Part shown: positions 1 to 9,782 of the stretch, piece after piece
How positions within the stretch are numbered: position 1 is the first letter of the stretch
Layout of the letters: every line of letters starts with the position of its first letter
Origin: Petaurus breviceps papuanus
Taxonomy: Eukaryota > Chordata > Mammalia > Diprotodontia > Petauridae
Length of the DNA stretch: 64,000 nt
Assembly: GCA_028583685.1 (NCBI GenBank)
Contig: JAMXIF010000077.1
Location: 14,460,138-14,524,137, forward strand
Direction of reading: 5' to 3'
Made by a program: the position numbers and the translations under genes
Notes under the pieces: generated by a model
Told to the model about the DNA's origin: nothing
The model's input: only the letters and a program-made list of their open reading frames with translations
Databases searched by the model: none

Positions 1-109
1 TTATTTCCCCCATTAGACTGTAAGCTCCTTTCTTTTGCCTTTTTTTTGTATCCCCAGCATTTAGTGCAGTATCTGGTAAATAGTAGGTGATTAATAAATG
101 CTTATTGAT
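1..109 (+). repeat. L2 LINE 3' end (fragment)
   Basis: The stretch reads as the terminal part of L2: CCCCATTAGACTGTAAGCTCC, then GTATCCCCAGCATTTAGTGC, then a TAATAAATGCTTATTGA-type end. The window edge cuts the 5' side. This 3'-end signature recurs many times in the window on both strands. Confidence 0.8.
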
Positions 110-560
110 CCCTTACTCCCCTTCACATATTCTATATTTCAGCCAAACTTAACCGCCAGCTGTTTGCTGACCCAGCCATCCTATCTCTTCTTGGCCGTCT
201 GCTTTTTCAATGACTGTTTCCAACTCTGCAGTATGCTTCTGTTTCCTTCCAGAATCCTTAACTCCCATGAAGGCTCAGCTATGTGGTATTCTCTGGGTAG
301 CATTTCCCAGTCCCTCCTCCAGCCAAAACCATTTTCTTCATTCCCATAGATTCCTAGGACACTTTCTTGGCCTCCCATTACCCCTAACCTAGTGTTAGGC
401 TTATCATTGTGTTAACTCCTCCCCACCTGGAGGGCAGGTAGTTTCTTGTTTGAATTTGAGGTTACCTAGCTCATCCTTGAATCGTAATCTCTTTAAGGGT
501 AAGTTATACATTTATCCTTTAACTTTATATATGCTTTTTATGTTCAGATGTGGGTTTTCA
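110..560. other. No gene seen; unclassified sequence
   Basis: CT-rich sequence with short unconvincing open frames on both strands. It may be old LINE-derived DNA, but I cannot align it to a family. Confidence 0.4.
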
Positions 561-654
561 TTGATGTAGGAGGATCCACAGGAAGGGGAACACCCCACCA
601 TTGTGAATCAGCAAAGGTTTGCAACTTTAAGATGAAGGGTGCTGCCAGCTGGCA

Positions 655-770
655 CTTTGTGGATAAGTGATTTGCACAAGATTGTATAACCATGAGTCAA
701 TGGCAGGACTTGAACCCCAATATTAGATTGGGCCTTTAACTCTTACAACTCTAAAGCTACCATCATGGAC
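655..770 (-). repeat. Degenerate MIR-type SINE
   Basis: Contains the reverse-complement MIR core in decayed form (AAGTGATTTGCACAAGATTG, then GGCAGGACTTGAACCCC). Old and strongly diverged. Confidence 0.5.
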
Positions 771-889
771 CATTATTCCAGGTGGGTCCCTGCTACCTTC
801 ACCTTACTCCTTTCCAGAAATCTCTTGGCTAGCTGAGTTGTGACTTTGATTGGCTACCCCCTACCTTGGTGCATCACCCCGTACTTCTT

Positions 890-963
890 TTCTTTCTTTT
901 TTTTTAAAGCAATTGGGGTTAAGTAACTTGCTTAAGGTTACATGGCCAGGTGTTTCTGGGTGA
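890..963 (-). repeat. Third-type (group C) SINE, 5'-truncated
   Basis: Starts with a T run (the tail in reverse), then AAAGCAATTGGGGTTAAGTA and TTACATGGCCAGGTGTTTC, matching the 3' half of the full group C copies at 1571-1734 and 55719-55879. The 5' half is absent. Confidence 0.7.
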
Positions 964-1079
964 CCCCCTATTTCTTTTCAAATGTGGAACCACATTTAAA
1001 TCATTCTTGCTATTGGTCCTGGAAAGGATGTGTCAATTTACTCCCCTATAGCAGCCCACCATCTCTGTGCCTTTCCAAA

Positions 1080-1200
1080 CCAAGATCACTATCCCTGACT
1101 ACTACCCTCTTATATGTGTTGTATCCCTTCTTAGAATGGGAGCTCCTTCTGGGCAAGGACTGTCTCAAGGTTTTATTACAGATCCTTTTTCTTTTATTCA
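1080..1200 (+). repeat. L2 LINE 3' region (fragment)
   Basis: Diverged L2 3' sequence: an AGAATGGGAGCTCCTTCTGG motif followed by GGACTGTCTCA, equivalent to the GTGAGCTCCTTGAGGGCAGG part of other L2 copies here. Confidence 0.55.
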
Positions 1201-1424
1201 TTCATGTGAAATTCTGCACCTGATGGCATTCAAACAAGAAACATTTATTAAGAGCTTACTGTGTGTCAGGCATTGTGCTAGGTGCTGGGGACACAAAAAG
1301 AGACAAGAGACAGCCCCTGCCCCCAAGAAGCTTACAGTTTAACTAAGAAGATGATTGATATACAAATATTTTCAAAGCAATCTCTCTCTCTCTCTGGAAG
1401 GCACTGGAATTAAGGAGGGTTGGA

Positions 1425-1570
1425 GGGGTGGCCAGGTAGCACAGTGAGTAAGAGCACCGGCTCCAGTGTCGGGATGACCTGGGGATCAAATCTGGGCTCA
1501 GACACTTAGCACCCACCCAGAAACACTTGGCAGTGTAAACTTGAGCAAGTTACTTAACCCCAATTGCTTA
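1425..1570 (+). repeat. Group C SINE, copy 1 of a tandem pair
   Basis: tRNA-like head GGGGTGGCCAGGTAGCACAG, then AGTAAGAGCACCGGCTCCAG and a CORE-like middle ending TTAACCCCAATTGCTTA. It has no A tail and abuts the next copy directly, head to tail. Confidence 0.8.
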
Positions 1571-1734
1571 GGGGTGGCCAGGTGGCTCAGAGAGTAAGAG
1601 CACCGGCTCCAGTGTCAGGATGACCTGGGGATCAAATCTGGGCTCAGATATTCAGAACCACACCCAGAAATAACTGGCCATGTAACCTTGAGCAAGTTAC
1701 TTAATCCTTATTGCTTTAAAGAAAAAAAAAGAAA
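1571..1734 (+). repeat. Group C SINE, copy 2 of a tandem pair
   Basis: Same order of blocks as copy 1 but with the CACACCCAGAAATAACTGGC block intact and an A-rich tail (TTTAAAGAAAAAAAAAG). It closely matches the 55719-55879 copy, suggesting a relatively young subfamily. Confidence 0.85.
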
Positions 1735-1985
1735 GGTTGAAGAAGTCTTCTAATAGATGAGATTTTAGTTGGGACTTAAATAAGGTTAGGGACCTTGGAG
1801 CTGAGGAAAGGGCATTCCAGGCTTGGTGGAAGCCAGAGAAAATTCCTAGAGTCAAGAGATGGAGAGTCTTGTTTGGGGAACAAGGCCAGAGTCATTGAGT
1901 CAGAGAGTGTGTATTGGGGGAGTAAGGTGGAAGAAGCCTGGAGAGGTAGAAGGGTGCTAGGGCATGAAGAAGGGCAGAGTTAGGA

Positions 1986-2400
1986 GCTGGAGAGGGGCAG
2001 ATTTCAGCTCCCTCTCAATAGAACCATCCCAAGGGAGATGTGCCCTCCCCCTGGAGAAGTTTCCCCTCCTCAGGCAGAGAGGAGATGACCCACTTGTGGT
2101 AGATGTCCAGAGGAGATCCCTGTTCAGTTGCAAGTGGGACTAGGTGAACAGAATGGCCCCTCCATCTCTGAGACTGAACCCGTAACGAAGACCCTAGTAC
2201 AGCAGCACCCAGAAAGACAAAAAATGGCCCAAGCATCTCCTCCCAAGGGGTGGGGCAGGCTCTGGGTGAGGGAGGGGCTGTCATTGGCTCAAGGCACCTC
2301 TTTAATATGCTCTTATGTTGTCACCTTAGTGTTCTAAGTTAGCAAAGTACTCTTCTCATGCAACCCCTAGGTTTGGCAAATATTAGTCTTGCTATTGTGC
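1986..2400. other. No gene seen; unclassified sequence
   Basis: Moderately GC-rich, with open frames on both strands that lack any recognisable domain. Nothing here supports a gene. Confidence 0.4.
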
Positions 2401-2404
2401 AAAC

Positions 2405-2525
2405 AAAAAAACCAGAGTCACAGCAAGGTAAGGGGACTTGTCTGCCATCACTCAGCTAGCCCAGAGCAGAGCCGGGAGGCTAACCCCTGGTTTTGGACTT
2501 CTAAGCCCCAGCCCTTCCCTCTGTG
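2405..2525 (-). repeat. MIR-type SINE fragment
   Basis: Reverse MIR core: CAGCAAGGTAAGGGGACTTG, a CACTCAGCTAGCCCAGAGC block and a CTAACCCCTGGTTTTGGAC block. Confidence 0.55.
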
Positions 2526-2929
2526 CCTCGTGATTTGAAGAGAGCTTCGTGCACCAGATGGAAGCAAAATGCTTTGCTTGTTGATGGATCGGAGCCCTGG
2601 TCATCTCTCATATCACTAACATCTGGAGTCCGATTCTCCCTTAGTGGGAGCAGTCTGCTCAAAGTGCATGAAGCCCCTGTGGAGGCAGCGCCAGCCTTTT
2701 CTCAGCCTATAGTATGTGGGGGTAAATGTGTGGGATGGGAGACCTACTTGGAATGATGCTCCAAGCCTGGCCACTATCAATTCAATTGAAAATAATATTT
2801 ATTAAGCTTTTGCAATGTGCAGGGCACTCAGGGGTTTTCTAAATTTTATTTTGGTCTAGAATTGTCATTTCTTCTGTGTAGAAGACTCCCTGTGTGGAAA
2901 TTCCTTCCAATTGGTGCAGATGCACAGCA

Positions 2930-3112
2930 ACATTAATATATGATATAATATGATACTATATAATGTGACATAATATAACATGATATATGATATGCTACAC
3001 GATATAATATGGCATGATATAATATATGATGTATAATATATAGCATAATATAATATGACACAATATATACTATGATATAACATAATACAACAATATAATA
3101 TAACATACCAAT
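2930..3112. repeat. AT-rich ATAATATG-type simple repeat
   Basis: About 180 bases of degenerate repeats of units like ATATAATATGATAT. It directly joins the MIR-type SINE at 3113 and is matched by a similar block at 5228-5345. Confidence 0.85.
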
Positions 3113-3345
3113 AACTAACATTTGTATAGTATTTACTACATGCCCAGCACTGTTCTAAGCAGTTTACATGCTTGGGGTGGGTGATACATAATTCATAATT
3201 CATCAGGGCCTCATAACAATCTTAAGAGGTAGATGCTATTATTATCTGTGTTCTTTAGACGAGGAAACTGAGGCCAATGGAGGTTTAAGTGGCTTGCCCA
3301 GGGTCACACAGCTGGCAAGTGCCTGAGGCAGATTTTAACTTGTTC
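3113..3345 (-). repeat. MIR-type SINE joined to AT-rich tail
   Basis: Reverse MIR: CATTTGTATAGTATTTACTA, CCCAGCACTGTTCTAAGCAG, GAGGAAACTGAGGCCAATGG, GGGTCACACAGCTGGCAAGT. It carries an unusual inserted TTGGGGTGGGTGATAC block and a doubled ATTCATA motif, both also present in the copy at 5346-5555. Confidence 0.75.
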
Positions 3346-3480
3346 ATATTTGATGATCTCAGAGAGGTTACTGAGAAGGTAAGTGAGGGGCCAGGACTCT
3401 CATAGCTAGCTGTGTCAGGCAACACTATTTGTTGTTGTTTTACTTCTCAAGTTTGCCCCTCCTCTCTATTATAGTAGCCA

Positions 3481-3720
3481 GAGCAGCAAGATAGTACAGT
3501 TAATAGTGTGCTGGGCCTGGAGACAAAAAGACATGAGTTCAAATCTGTCCTAAGACACTTCCTAACTGTTTCTGGGCAAATCACTTCATCCTGTTTGCCT
3601 CACTTTCCTCATCTGTAAAATAAGCTGGAGAAGGAAATGACAAAGTACTCCAGGATCTTTTGTCAAGAAAATCCCAAATGGGGTCACAAAGATTTGGATG
3701 ACTGAAACCAACTGAACAAC
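3481..3720 (+). repeat. Mar1-like CORE-SINE
   Basis: Head with CTGGGCCTGGAGACAAAAAG, CORE block, then GAGAAGGAAATGACAAAGTA and ATCCCAAATGGGGTCACAAA, ending ACTGAACAAC. The 3' half resembles BovB/RTE, which would make RTE its likely mobiliser. It interrupts a reverse L2. Confidence 0.8.
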
Positions 3721-4318
3721 TCTTAGAGTAGATTGCCTTTAGGTAGGGAGTAATTCCTATCCACAGGGGGCTTACATTCTCCTGGGGGAGGGGAGTGTGA
3801 TGCCACATAAATAATAAACAAATCAGAGGTATTTTGAGGGGAGAGCCTGCCTGCACCTGAACTGATCCTTGAGGGAAGCCAAGATTACAAGTGGTAGTTG
3901 GGGTACATTCCAGATATAATGGGGAGAGGGATGGAATCTAGGAAAAGGCATGGAGACCAGAGATGGAACAGAATGCCAGGCTTAGAGAACAGCCAGTAGA
4001 CTAGTCTGACTGGAATCTAGAGGGCACTGGGGACAGCATCAAGCAGTGAATCTGGAAAGAGAGTCTGGAATCAAGTTGTGAAAGGCTTTTAATGTCAAGC
4101 TGAGGAACTGGTATTTTATGCTAGAGGCGAGAGAGACAATCAAGATTATTGAGTTGGGGGAGAGGGAGGAGGAAGGGGAGTGACCTATGTTTTGGAAAGA
4201 TTATTTTGGCAGCTGTGTGGATAATGAATCAGTAGAGAAGCAGGGAGGGACTAGAAGCCAGGTGACCAATGGGAGAGTCTTGCAGTACTGTCCAAGGGCT
4301 TGAACTAGGGTGGTAGAG
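3721..4318 (-). repeat. L2 LINE
   Basis: Reverse L2: GGGGGCTTACATTCTCCTGG near the 3' end, AAAAGGCATGGAGACCAGAG in the middle, then GAAAGATTATTTTGGCAGCTG and GTCCAAGGGCTTGAACTAGG further in. About 600 bases, older than the SINE beside it. Confidence 0.75.
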
Positions 4319-4382
4319 GAGGGAGTGGGAGGGACGGAGAGAGAAGGAGAGGGAGGGGGAGAGAGAGAGGGGAAGAGAGAGA

Positions 4383-4433
<51 letters not shown>

Positions 4434-4440
4434 AAGAGAT
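4318..4440. repeat. (GA)n purine tract
   Basis: About 120 bases of almost pure G/A on the + strand with a core of perfect GA dinucleotides near 4390-4428. Long Ser-Leu open frames on the minus strand here are only the translated repeat. Confidence 0.9.
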
Positions 4441-4617
4441 GTGGTGGTGGTAGCATTTAAAAGATGGTTTGGTCCTAAGGGATGGGGAAGAACGAAAAGC
4501 CAAGCATGGCCATTAGGTTGCCAATACAAGTGACTGGAAGGATGAATTTGAGCCTACCTTTTCACAAAAACCCTAGGTTTTTTTTTTTTTTTAAATATAT
4601 GGACTGTTACTAAACCT

Positions 4618-4860
4618 GAGAAGCTTGGTGGTACAGTGGATAGAGTATTGGGCTTGGAATCAGGAAGACTCATCTTCCTGAGTTCAAATCTGGCCTCAGA
4701 CACTTACTAGTTGTATGACCCTGGGCAAGTCACTTAACTCTACAATCAGATTTCTCATCAATAAAATGAGCTAGAGAAGGAAATGGCAAAGCACTCCAGT
4801 ATCTTTGCCAGGAAAACCTCAACTAGTCAGACATGACTAAAACAACTAAACACCACCAAC
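4618..4860 (+). repeat. Mar1-like CORE-SINE, near full length
   Basis: Head GTACAGTGGATAGAGTATTG, CORE block GGCCTCAGACACTTACTAG, then GAGAAGGAAATGGCAAAGCA and the RTE-like end CAGACATGACTAAAACAACT with a CACCAAC tail. Confidence 0.85.
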
Positions 4861-4904
4861 AAAAAATTGCTGAACCACACACACATACACTTCCTCTGTA
4901 CTGT

Positions 4905-5225
4905 ATTTGTACAGTTAAAATTTTTAACCCAATTGTAGGACTTCATATTTGTCCTTATTCAATTGTATCTTGTTAGAACTGGCCCATTGTTCTAGGTGGT
5001 TGAGATCATTTTGGATCCCAGTCTGGTTTTAAATACTATGTGCTAACAGCTATATCTCTTGGATTCATTCTCAAATTTTTAAGTATGATAACCATTTCTA
5101 TGAAGAGCATTTAAGTCATTAGTAGAAATGTCTAAAAGAACAGGGCCAAGGGCAGACCCTGGATTACTTTATTGGAATACTAAGCAATGGAATATGTCCA
5201 GAAGAAAGTGGCCTGAGTGAAAGTG
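4905..5225. repeat. L3/CR1-like LINE relic
   Basis: Matches my memory of an old amniote CR1/L3 segment: CTTGTTAGAACTGGCCCATT, GATCATTTTGGATCCCAGTC, ATTAGTAGAAATGTCTAAAA, GAACAGGGCCAAGGGCAGAC. The family call is moderate and I do not assign orientation. Confidence 0.55.
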
Positions 5226-5227
5226 AT

Positions 5228-5345
5228 AGATTAGTATAATATGATATAACATGATATAAAATAATATATGCTATAATATGATATAACAATATATGCTATA
5301 ATATGCTATAACATGATATATAATGTAGCAACATAATATAACAAA
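5228..5345. repeat. AT-rich ATAATATG-type simple repeat, second copy
   Basis: Degenerate ATATGATATAACATGATAT units running into the SINE at 5346. Composition and junction match the block at 2930-3112. Confidence 0.85.
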
Positions 5346-5555
5346 CCAATAACTAACATTTATATAGCATTTACTATATACCCAGCACTATTCTAAGCAC
5401 TTTACATTCTTGGGGTGGGTGATACCACATAATTCATAATTCATTTGGGCCTCATAACAACCTTAGGAGGTAGGTGCTATTGTTATCTGTGTTCTTTAGA
5501 TGAGGAAATTGAGGCCAACAGAGGTTTAAGTGGCTTGCCCAGGGTCAAGAGGGTA
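5346..5555 (-). repeat. MIR-type SINE, second copy of paired unit
   Basis: Starts ACCAATAACTAACATTTATA, carries TTCTTGGGGTGGGTGATACC and the doubled ATTCATA block, then GATGAGGAAATTGAGGCCAA and TAAGTGGCTTGCCCAGGGTC. Nearly collinear with 3113-3345. Confidence 0.75.
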
Positions 5556-5574
5556 AGGGGGCTAGGAATACCAC

Positions 5575-5850
5575 CTCGTAGCCTCCCTGAAGTCTTTCAA
5601 ATTTCAACCAAAATCTACAGGAAGCCTTTCCCAACCCTTCTTAATTCTAGTGCCTTCCCTCTATTAATTATTTCCTATTTATCTTTGATATAGCTTATTT
5701 GTACTTATTTGTTTGTTGTCTGCCCCATTAAACTGTGAGCTCCTTGGGGGAAGAGATTTGTCTTTTGCCCCCTTTTGTATCCCTCGGCACTTAGCCCAGT
5801 GCCTGACAGATAGCAGGCACTTAATGCTTATTGACCGACTGACTTAGTTC
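5575..5850 (+). repeat. L2 LINE 3' end
   Basis: Forward L2: AAGCCTTTCCCAACCCTTCT, CCCCATTAAACTGTGAGCTC, CACTTAGCCCAGTGCCTGAC, GCACTTAATGCTTATTGACC, followed by a short GACT-type terminal repeat. Confidence 0.85.
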
Positions 5851-5879
5851 TATATGAGAATTGGAACTGGGGACACTGA

Positions 5880-6260
5880 ACCTAGTGGAGAAGAATTGAG
5901 ACAGTATCATAGCTTTCTTCCAAGTATTTAAAGGGTTGAAATGTGGAAAAAAGGATTAGACTTGTTCTGTTTATCTCTGGAAAGAAGAGAATGGATCAAT
6001 TGAGGTGTGTAAGGGAAATTTTCATTTTAACATAAGGGAAAGCCTCCTTACCATTGGAGCCCTCCCAAAGTGGAATGGGTTGCTTTGTTGTATGGTGCAT
6101 TCCCTTGTCACTGATGGTCCTCTGGTGGATCCTGGATGACCACTGGTCATGAATAGTGTTGAGTAGGGAGGGGAGGGGAGTTTCCTATTCAAGTGTTGGC
6201 TAGTCTAGATGGTCTATCAAGTCCCTTCCAGTTGATATTCTGTGATTTTGTAACTTTTTG
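5880..6260 (+). repeat. L3/CR1-like LINE 3' end
   Basis: Forward CR1-type 3' end: GGATTAGACTTGTTCTGTTT, CAAAGTGGAATGGGTTGC, a GGATGACCACTGGTCATG block, AAGTCCCTTCCAGTTGATAT and the terminal ATTCTGTGATTTTG that resembles the CR1 terminal microsatellite. Confidence 0.7.
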
Positions 6261-7235
6261 GAATTGTACCTCAGGACTCTGAGAATAGGAGAGGAGAAAT
6301 TGTGTAGTGGTGGATTAACAGGTTGGGAATGACAAATATAGAGGGGCAAGAAATTCTAGAGCAGAGGCTAAGAAAACATTAAAATGGCAGACTGATGTTG
6401 AATGTATAATAACACTGGTAGTGTTAGGGAGATGAGTTGGGAGTAAAGGGATGGATCAAGGGCACTGTAGGTCATGATAAAAGGGGCAAGAGGGTGTAGT
6501 GAATGAGTGGGAGGACTGGAGACATAGAAGGTTGTTGGAGAATAGAATTGGAATGCTCAGTGTTTGGAAGATGGTGGAATGCTGGGAGATGGGTAAGTGT
6601 TGGGAGTGATTGGAGTGCTGTGGAGTAGGAGGAGGCTGAAGGGAGATGGTGAGGCTGCTGGCTAAAGAATCATGGTCAGACTCTTGCCTGGGTTATCCAT
6701 ATGAATCTTAAGGAGGTGGATAATGATGACTAGGAATCAATTAGAATTTCTTACATTTACCAAGTTAGGACAATGATGAGGAGATCAATAATTGACTGCA
6801 GGAAGGATGGAGAGAGGATGGATTAAATATATTCTATGGACTTCAAAGGGAGGAAAAGGCTATGAAGGAATGATGCCATACTGAGATGGTAGTGGAGAGG
6901 AGGAGGGGGGTAATTCCACTTCTGCTTCTTGATCATTGGAGTTGGAAGTGAAATGGGAGAGGCTATGGCAGCCAATGGAGAATGCAGGAGATATGGAATG
7001 ACCAGGTTTCTATTGAAGCAAGAAGGTAGAAGAAAAGTTGGTTGAAAAGTTTAGGAGAAAAAGAGTTTTGGGAAACTAGATCAAACATTCCAATGTACAC
7101 CAAATGGGCTGTTTCTAACAAGGCTGAACTGAATTAGATTGATTCTAGGGAGGAAAAGGCTGATTGGAGTCAGAATAGAGGGCTCAAATAGAGGCCTATT
7201 CTCTATTCTTGCTTAGGTTGCATGACTGGATTGGG
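6261..7235. other. No gene seen; purine-rich unclassified sequence
   Basis: The + strand is G/A-rich, with no convincing open frame. The style is like old reverse-orientation LINE sequence, but I see no diagnostic block. Confidence 0.4.
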
Positions 7236-7239
7236 GATA

Positions 7240-7315
7240 GGAGGGGCAGAAATCTTGTTTTCATTTTACAGATGATGAAATTGAACCTCAGAGACCTTAA
7301 GTGGCTTGCCTACTC
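7240..7315 (-). repeat. MIR-type SINE fragment
   Basis: Short reverse MIR core: CATTTTACAGATGATGAAAT and CTTAAGTGGCTTGCC. The outer parts are not recognisable. Confidence 0.55.
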
Positions 7316-8429
7316 CAAGGGTTGTTTTTTGCCATCAGGTCATGCTGGTTTGTTGGTTGTAACCTTCCCAAGCCCCTATTTACTGTCTTCTGTGCCCTTC
7401 CATTTTGCCACTCATAGATGTGACAATTCTCCCAATGAATATATATCAAGTGATGAAGGGAAGATTGTTGGATTTTTAGAAAAATCTTCATCACTTATCT
7501 TTTTGGATTTCCATTTCTGGGACCAGAGAAAAAGCTCTCCCCCACTCTTCTCCCAGTGATTTTATTACCCTATGACTCATTGCAAAGACTTAATTCTTTC
7601 AAAAGTATCTTTAGGACTCTGAGGACAGGAAGAGTTGTTTTCTTCACAGTGCATTTTCTTTCAATTCAATTCTGACAATATTTTTAAAGCCATATAGAAA
7701 GAACATTGTACTAAGCCTGGAGATGTGGCTGGGGCTGGGGTGGGGGGACTGGACTGAAAGGTATAAACATAAATGTCTGAGTTCTTGGCCATGTTGAAAC
7801 CTCCCACTCTTTGTGCCGGTCACCATGGTTGTGTCTAATCTCTCAGTCAGGTCTAGCTCATAAGCCAAGGCAGAAGTGGAGAGAAGCAATCGGGTTGTCT
7901 GTCCTGTAAAGGCCTCTGGCATTTAATCAGTGTTAAAGAATAATGGGGTTGCAGCTCGGCTCATGTTTACTTAGTGCTGTTCAGAGTCAGATGTGGAAGC
8001 CTCCTAGGAGAAGATGCTTTTAAAAAGGGGAGGGGGGAATTTGGCAATGGAAATGATAAATTACCCCTTCAGAGTGGGCTTAGCTCTTCCCTACAGCCAG
8101 TGGTATTTACCCTTGTGAGTAGAAGACTAGCAAATTTTGCCACTTCTTTAACCATTAACCATCCTGAGAAGCTTTGGCACACACTCCTTTGCTACTGCTA
8201 ATTGCCTGTTACCAGGGAATCTGTAAACAAGTGAGGTTTCACTGCTGGCTCCCAATCCAAGGCAATCCTCTCGTTTTTTAAAAATTTGTTCTCAGTCCTT
8301 TGGAGTAGGTTTAATGGCATCTTACTCTCTGTCTTTCCTTTCTCTTCTGTCTTTAGTCGGTCCATATTATGTTTGATCAATCCATCTAAATCACCAGAAT
8401 GATGCCAGGCCTGAGGTTCAGGCCAAATA
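7316..8429. other. No gene seen; apparently unique sequence
   Basis: Contains several open frames (for example + 7209-7559 and minus 7644-7922) with no domain, no supporting splice context and no codon pattern that I can defend. Possible unique non-coding DNA. Confidence 0.35.
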
Positions 8430-8830
8430 AGAATCTGGTGGAGGAAGTGGGCATGTTTAGCCTGGAGCAGAGAAGACATTGTAACTTTTTCAAGAATTTA
8501 AAGTGGTGTAGTGGGGAAGAAGGAAGGGCTTGTTTCTGGGTGACCCCCAAAGTACAGAATTAGGAGTAGTAACAGTTGAAGAAGAGAAACAGATTCTGGC
8601 TTGATATCAGGAAAGGACTTCCTAACAGTTGGAGGTATCCAAAAGTGGGATGGGATTTTTATTTGGGGAGGGGCACAGAGGATCCCCCCCATTGCCAGTC
8701 TCCAACCAAATGCTGAGTAATCATTTATTGGGTCTGTTTTAGAGAGGATTCTTATGCAGGCATAGGTTAGCTCAAATGAGCTTTCTGGTTCCTTCAAACT
8801 CTTGAGATTCTGTGATCCTAGGATCTCAGG
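8430..8830 (+). repeat. L3/CR1-like LINE 3' end
   Basis: Forward CR1-type: TAGCCTGGAGCAGAGAAGAC, TTGATATCAGGAAAGGACTT, CCTAACAGTTGGAGGTATCC, CAAAAGTGGGATGGG, and a terminal GAGATTCTGTGATCCTAGGA. Confidence 0.7.
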
Positions 8831-8854
8831 ACTGCAAGGTACCATGACCTTTTT

Positions 8855-9090
8855 ATTTGGAGTCAGGTTGAAACCAGTCAGAAAGACCTGAGTTCAAATT
8901 CTTTCTCAGACACTTACTAGCTGTGTGACTCCAGACAAGTCACTTGATCTCTGTTTGCCTTAGTTCCCTCACCTACAAATGATAGCATCTTCTTCCCAGG
9001 GTTGTTGTGAGGATAAAATGAGATAATGTGTGTGTGTATATATATATATAGTACCTTAAAGCACTATATAAATGCTATCATTTTTGTTGT
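8855..9090 (+). repeat. MIR/THER-type CORE-SINE
   Basis: CORE block TCAGACACTTACTAGCTGTG, then GGGTTGTTGTGAGGATAAAA, a (GT)n/(TA)n expansion near 9030-9050 and the 3' end AAAGCACTATATAAATGCTA. Confidence 0.8.
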
Positions 9091-9191
9091 TCTTATATTT
9101 TCTGCCACAGGGTGGCATATAAAATGGTTTTTGTCTAGAACACTACAGCAGGCAAAGGATTAGGTTTTCTTGTTTGTTTACTAGTGAGCAC

Positions 9192-9772
9192 TGTATGGTA
9201 AAATTGGAACTTGAGGGAATACCCATCAATTGGGGAATGAATGAACAAGTTGTGGTATAGGAATGTAATGGAAAAACATGTGTTATAAGAAATGATGAGC
9301 AGGCAGATTTCAGAAAAACTTGGAATGACTTACGTGAACTGATGCAAAGAGAAGTGAGCAGAACCCAGAGAAGAACATTGTACACAGTAACAACAACATT
9401 GCATGATGATCCATTGTGACTAAATCAGTGCTTCTCAGTTATACAATGATCCAAGACAAATCCAAAAGACTAATGATGTAAAATGCTATCCACTTCCAGA
9501 GAAAGAACCGATGGCTTCTGATTGCAGATCAAAGCATTCTATTTTCACTTTCTTTTTTCGTGATTTTTCTCTTTTGTTTTGTTTATTCTTTAACAACATG
9601 ACTAAAATGAAAATATGTTTTACAAGATTGCATATATATAATGTATGTCAAATAACTTATCATCCTAGGGAGGGGAGAAGGAAAAAGAAAGGTTGGAACT
9701 TAAAATTTTATAAAAAATGAATGTTAAAAATTGTCTTTACATGTAACTGGAAAAAATAAAATACTATTTAAA
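9192..9772 (+). repeat. L1 LINE 3' end with target-site duplication
   Basis: Marsupial-type L1 3' untranslated sequence: CATCAATTGGGGAATGAATG, AGAAATGATGAGCAGGCAGA, GCAGAACCCAGAGAAGAACA, AGAGAAAGAACCGATGGCTT and an end with AAAAAATAAAATAC. It is 5'-truncated. A 10-base direct repeat TAGTGAGCAC at 9182-9191 and 9773-9782 flanks it, the signature of L1 retrotransposition. The ORFs inside are short and not L1 ORF2. Confidence 0.9.
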
Positions 9773-9782
9773 TAGTGAGCAC

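Larger units (their letters stand above)
1239..1985 (-). repeat. L2 LINE, interrupted by two SINEs
   Basis: Reverse L2 3' end (AACATTTATTAAGAGCTTAC, GCATTGTGCTAGGTGCTGGG, AGAAGCTTACAGTTTA) and then the inner L2 region (GAGATTTTAGTTGGGACTTA, GGAAAGGGCATTCCAGGC). The L2 is split at 1425-1734 by two group C SINEs and resumes afterwards. Confidence 0.75.

Noticed and set aside
4201-4529. Three Ser-Leu-rich minus frames
   Set aside because: They are the translated (GA)n tract plus L2.
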